A DNA stretch of 8,810 nucleotides from Methanobacteriota archaeon (GTDB lineage Archaea; Methanobacteriota; Methanobacteria; Methanobacteriales; Methanobacteriaceae), in assembly GCA_023434825.1 (NCBI GenBank), contig JAEYSH010000151.1, forward strand, positions 1 through 8,810, written 5' to 3'. Shown piece after piece: positions 6,485 through 8,810 of this stretch (position 1 is its first letter; each line of letters starts with the position of its first letter). A model generated the notes under the pieces. That model was not told the origin of the DNA. It saw only the letters and a list, made by a program, of their open reading frames with translations, and did no database searches. The position numbers and the translations under genes are program-made.

Positions 6485-7063
6485 TTATTCCTTTTTAGCT
6501 GAACAAGGGATGCATGTAGCTTCATTGTCCCATGATACAAATGACTCTCCACATATTTGGCAAATTAAAACATTTTTTTTCTTTTTTTCCGGAACGTCCA
6601 CTTCAACGAATTCCCAGGAATAAAGGTCTTCTCCTGCTTCAAACAAAATAGGCAAAACTTCTTCATGAGGTACTTTTTCATAATTCATGTACCATGCATG
6701 TAGTATAGGATATTTATTGGTTTTTTTAGGGTCTAAAAATATTCTTATGCCTTTAATATGTTTTTCATTTTTACCTGCAGCTTTATTAACAGTTACAGCC
6801 ATTTTATCGTAATCTTCAACTTTAAGTCCTTTGTTTCCAAGCGTAGAACTTCTTAAAATCTGAAATGGGTCAGGAACACAGTTAAATGTTTCGCATGTGA
6901 CATAAATCTTCTCACCCTCTTTTATGTCCAGCTCTCTTTTTGCTATATTAAGCATTTGATACCCAATTAGGGCTCCTGAACTCAAATAACCATGAAATTT
7001 AATGATTTTTTCTAGATCTTCCTTCATATTCGGATCCTTTATCTTATTTAAGATTTTATCCAT
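6485..7063 (-). CDS. fmdE: FmdE-family protein with C-terminal zinc ribbon
   Basis: This 192-residue protein belongs to the FmdE family, named for a gene co-transcribed with molybdenum formylmethanofuran dehydrogenase in Methanobacteriales and Methanosarcina; it is not an established subunit of the purified enzyme. The N-terminal FmdE domain covers about residues 10-150, with FHGYLSSGALIGYQML at 23-38 and a core CETFNCVPDPFQILRSSTLGN at 57-77. The C-terminal zinc ribbon has CxxC pairs at Cys168/171 and Cys184/187, joined to the domain by a lysine-rich linker (160-163). The common FmdE motif is HGH followed by a Cys-Pro or Ser-Pro pair; here the second His is Tyr and the Pro is Ser, so that site is changed. 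ATG at 7063 has GGTGAT three bases upstream. It is the first gene of the metal cluster, upstream of mop, and has a long leader with the second copy of the 27-bp element. A role in metal or cofactor delivery fits the context but is inferred. Confidence 0.88.
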   Translation of the reverse strand: MDKILNKIKDPNMKEDLEKIIKFHGYLSSGALIGYQMLNIAKRELDIKEGEKIYVTCETFNCVPDPFQILRSSTLGNKGLKVEDYDKMAVTVNKAAGKNEKHIKGIRIFLDPKKTNKYPILHAWYMNYEKVPHEEVLPILFEAGEDLYSWEFVEVDVPEKKKKNVLICQICGESFVSWDNEATCIPCSAKKE

Positions 7064-7200
7064 ATAATCACCATTTTTACATGATTATTATGTTTTTAAA
7101 TCTATATTTATTTTGTTAATTATGTAAATCCTGTAAGATGTAGTCAATTTTTATTTTTAAAAATTTTTAAAACTTAAAGTATTAATTAGTGCAAAAAGAG

Positions 7201-7223
7201 TTAGGGAAAAATAAATTCCCTAA
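7201..7223 (-). terminator. 8-bp hairpin with T tract in the fmdE leader
   Basis: TTAGGGAA (7201-7208) and TTCCCTAA (7216-7223) are perfect reverse complements around a seven-base loop. On the fmdE strand the stem is followed after three bases by five T (7197-7193). It lies about 40 bases downstream of the transcription start predicted from the TATA box at 7272-7298 and 138 bases before fmdE. It may terminate a short RNA, act as an attenuator of fmdE, or be an operator. The structure is visible, the function is not. Confidence 0.5.
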
Positions 7224-7271
7224 TCAATTGATCTCTATGGCATTTTAACTATTTTAAATCAAGTTTTTTTC

Positions 7272-7298
7272 TATCGAAACGCATATATAAACATATCG
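7272..7298 (-). promoter_or_regulatory. Promoter with repeated 27-bp operator-like element, copy 2
   Basis: This block matches copy 1 at 6039-6065 in 25 of 27 positions, in the same orientation, including TTTATATA on the - strand. By analogy with copy 1, which precedes modA, it should drive fmdE, with a leader of roughly 200 bases. The + strand reads CATATATAAAC after CGAAAC, so it could also serve the divergent gene at 7386 as a TATA box with upstream BRE. The outer parts form an imperfect dyad, TCGA at both ends. Conservation well beyond the TATA core argues for binding of a specific regulator. Confidence 0.65.
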
Positions 7299-7385
7299 AA
7301 TTGTCTATTTCTAACGCAACTAAGCATCAATTAATTTGAAATAATAATAAATTAATATTATGTATTAAATTTTTGAGGTGATATT

Positions 7386-7766
7386 ATGGTTAAAGAAGGC
7401 ATAAAAAATACTGCACAAGAGAGGATAAAAAGCATAACAGATATAAAAATGATGCCTATTCCTGAAAGAATAAGAGTTCCTCCCGAAATACCTGCTTCAA
7501 AATTACGAATACCTTCAACTTATGCAGAAGGGGATGTTGAATACGAAGATAATGAGGAAAATAACGTAAATTTCAAAAAAGCTACTCATTTAAGGTTAAC
7601 AGCCAAAGATAACCGCTCAGACCTCATAGTTGGGCCTGTTGAAAAAGGAGGAATGTTTAAGTTAAATGTATATGTAAATGATGAAAATCATGCTGTTAGG
7701 AAAGATATGGCAACGAAAAGAAGAGAAATAATTTTAGATGAAAATTACAGGGCTATACGACATTAA
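7386..7766 (+). CDS. Hypothetical protein, divergent from the metal cluster
   Basis: I do not recognise this 126-residue protein. It starts with a lysine-rich stretch (1-20), followed by a proline-rich segment with PERIRVPPEIPASKLRIPS at about 26-44, an acidic spacer with VEYEDNEENN near 51-60, and a C-terminal part (66-126) of beta-like strands such as LRLTAKDNRSDLIVGPV and MFKLNVYVNDENHAVRKDM. There are no cysteines, signal peptide or membrane segments, so a cytosolic protein is likely, perhaps with a disordered first half. The start is very well supported: GAGGTGAT, fully complementary to the archaeal 16S rRNA end, lies three bases before ATG. Its promoter region is shared with fmdE and contains the 27-bp element, so co-regulation by metal is possible. 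The downstream neighbour is convergent, so it is monocistronic. Confidence 0.85.
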   Translation: MVKEGIKNTAQERIKSITDIKMMPIPERIRVPPEIPASKLRIPSTYAEGDVEYEDNEENNVNFKKATHLRLTAKDNRSDLIVGPVEKGGMFKLNVYVNDENHAVRKDMATKRREIILDENYRAIRH

Positions 7767-7837
7767 GCAGCGTTTTAAATATATCAAATGGACATTAAAA
7801 ATAAGATTAAATAGTAAAATAAAAAAGTAAAATAATT

Positions 7838-8455
7838 CTATTCACATCTCTCAATGAAACAAGCAGCCAGATCTCGTGTTTTAGGGCTTGAACTATTCAA
7901 TTGTCCCTCAATAAACTTCATAACTTTCTCTTTATTATTTATTTCTGGATAGACTTTTCTGAGTGCTTCTATAACGTAGGATTTAATTAATTCTTTTTGT
8001 TTTCCCTGATGAATGTTTTCTATGTCAAGAAGAATGTCAATAATTCTATCTTGAAGTTGTGGCTTATTTAATATAATTTTACTGGAATTTAAAGCTACAT
8101 GGGAAGCTGTCATGGCTTTATCTCCACAAAGAATCATGTAATAATCATCAAATATTTTTTCAAATTTATTTTCTTTATCAATAGCTGTTAAGTTCGCAAT
8201 TAAATAAATGGCAATATACTGGTGATAACTGTTCTTACTCTTGAGCATTTTAGCAAAATAGTCCCATTCAGGATATAAAAACTCAGGATTTTCTTTACTT
8301 ATAATCTGCAGCACTTTAAAACTATTTTGACGTATTTTATTGTCTTTAGATAAAATTCCCTGTATTAATTCTTGAAATAATTCGTTATTAGATAAAGCAT
8401 TAGCTGCTAATTTATTTAAATCTGGATTTTTTTTATCTAATTCATATTTTGACAT
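7838..8455 (-). CDS. HEAT-repeat-like helical protein
   Basis: This 205-residue protein is almost wholly alpha-helical and built of paired helices like HEAT or Armadillo repeats. Examples are NELFQELIQGILSKDNKIRQ with NSFKVLQIISKENP at about 24-57, YFAKMLKSKNSYHQYIAIYLIANL at about 66-89, DRIIDILLDIENI followed by KSYVIEALRKVYP, and the final VMKFIEGQLNSSSPKTRDLAACFIE. Repeats of about 35-40 residues make roughly five units. Such proteins act as protein-binding scaffolds, and similar ones are common in methanogens; no catalytic motif is seen and no specific function can be named. ATG at 8455 has GAGGTAA about five bases upstream. It is a single gene, convergent with the preceding one and divergent from the next, with no evident tie to the metal genes. 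Confidence 0.82.
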   Translation of the reverse strand: MSKYELDKKNPDLNKLAANALSNNELFQELIQGILSKDNKIRQNSFKVLQIISKENPEFLYPEWDYFAKMLKSKNSYHQYIAIYLIANLTAIDKENKFEKIFDDYYMILCGDKAMTASHVALNSSKIILNKPQLQDRIIDILLDIENIHQGKQKELIKSYVIEALRKVYPEINNKEKVMKFIEGQLNSSSPKTRDLAACFIERCE

Positions 8456-8676
8456 TTAATTACCTCTTGAATTACCCATAATTAAATTTATTATTATAGC
8501 TTTTAGCATTTTAAATTTATTTGGATATAATATTTAATATTACAAAAATTAAATCTAAAAATCTTTCTTTTAAAGACAAACTTCCATGTAATTTAATTTT
8601 AAACTTAATTATAGCTAATTTAGCAATTTAATGTGTTTTAATCTTTAACAATGTCTATATGTTTGTTGTAATACTA

Positions 8677-8688
8677 AAATATAAATAA
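8677..8688 (+). promoter_or_regulatory. Candidate TATA box of the gene at the right edge
   Basis: AAATATAAATAA lies about 40 bases before the GTG start and would place transcription start near 8707, leaving a leader of some 15 bases that includes the ribosome binding site. The region is very AT-rich, so this is weak evidence. The rest of 8456-8722 holds only AT-rich sequence and the ribosome binding site of the divergent HEAT-like gene. Confidence 0.35.
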
Positions 8689-8722
8689 TTAATATTATTT
8701 AATAATTAACCGGTGATAAAAA

Positions 8723-8810
8723 GTGGAGCTTAAACATAAAAGAAATGAGGAAAAGAAAACCACTGATTATACAGTAACTATTGCAGATGTTGAATTAGAA
8801 AGATATAAGG
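8723..8810 (+). CDS. Start of an unidentified protein, truncated by window edge
   Basis: An open frame starts with GTG at 8723 and continues to the end of the window, giving 29 full codons: a basic start VELKHKRNEEKK, then TTDYTVTIADVELERYK. In-frame TGA and TAA at 8714-8719 lie directly upstream, so translation cannot begin further back. GGTGAT at 8712-8717 lies five bases before the GTG, which is the usual binding site in this genome. The visible part is highly charged, without a signal peptide, and is too short to assign a family. It is divergent from the HEAT-like gene. Confidence 0.7.
   Translation, partial: MELKHKRNEEKKTTDYTVTIADVELERYK

Larger units (their letters stand above)
7064..7385. 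other. Divergent intergenic region between fmdE and an unknown gene
   Basis: This 322-base AT-rich gap has no credible open reading frame. Going outward from fmdE it holds its ribosome binding site, a 90-base AT-rich stretch, an 8-bp hairpin at 7201-7223, the palindrome ATCAATTGAT at 7223-7232, the second copy of the 27-bp promoter element at 7272-7298, and the strong GAGGTGAT site of the + strand gene at 7375-7382. It is the main regulatory space of the cluster. Confidence 0.7.

Noticed and set aside
7079..7093. Near-palindrome ACATGATTATTATGT upstream of fmdE
   Set aside because: Each 7-base arm has one mismatch and the sequence is AT-rich; symmetry of this size is expected by chance here.
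7064..7385. Molybdenum cofactor riboswitch in the fmdE leader
   Set aside because: The known bacterial Moco element has a larger multi-stem fold; only one simple 8-bp hairpin and one short palindrome can be seen here.
8614..8624. Palindrome GCTAATTTAGC in the last intergenic region
   Set aside because: Only five base pairs per arm, no second copy and no relation to a promoter or start codon.

Overview
The window looks like chromosome of a hydrogenotrophic methanogen of the order Methanobacteriales, most likely a mesophilic Methanobacterium-type archaeon. The reasons are the AT-rich sequence, Shine-Dalgarno motifs of the GAGGTGAT type, archaeal TATA-like boxes, oligo-T tracts behind genes, and the formylmethanofuran dehydrogenase genes themselves. 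This assignment is inferred from gene content and was not checked by a search.

Region 1 (1-2390, + strand) is the end of a formylmethanofuran dehydrogenase operon. It holds the 3' part of fwdA, then fwdC, then two 7-T tracts that look like an archaeal terminator. FwdA and FwdC belong to the enzyme that fixes CO2 onto methanofuran in the first step of methanogenesis; its redox active site carries tungsten or molybdenum on a pterin cofactor. No fwdB lies downstream. Region 2 (2391-3151, + strand) holds two tandem paralogues of about 100 residues with no known function.

Region 3 (3169-7063, all - strand) is a molybdenum/tungsten handling cluster. Read in the direction of transcription it holds an FmdE-like protein with a C-terminal zinc ribbon, a 70-residue Mop (molbindin) protein, and a ModA-ModB-ModC oxyanion ABC importer. 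The transporter and Mop proteins probably capture, import and buffer the metal oxyanion needed by the enzyme encoded in region 1. The FmdE-like protein is usually found in the same context, but its biochemical role is not settled.

The non-coding DNA of region 3 is unusually structured. A 27-bp element with 25 identical positions occurs upstream of both modA and fmdE and covers a TATA box in each case. A perfect 9-bp inverted repeat covers the ribosome binding site of mop. An 11-bp perfect hairpin separates modA from modB. An 8-bp hairpin followed by a T tract sits in the long leader of fmdE. Together these suggest a metal-responsive regulon with both transcriptional and post-transcriptional layers; this is inference.

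Region 4 (7386-8810) holds an unrecognised 126-residue protein divergent from fmdE, a HEAT-repeat-like protein on the - strand, and the first 29 codons of a + strand gene that runs off the window. The 267 bases at 8456-8722 between the last two are AT-rich and hold little beyond candidate promoters. No tRNA, rRNA, CRISPR array or insertion sequence was seen.
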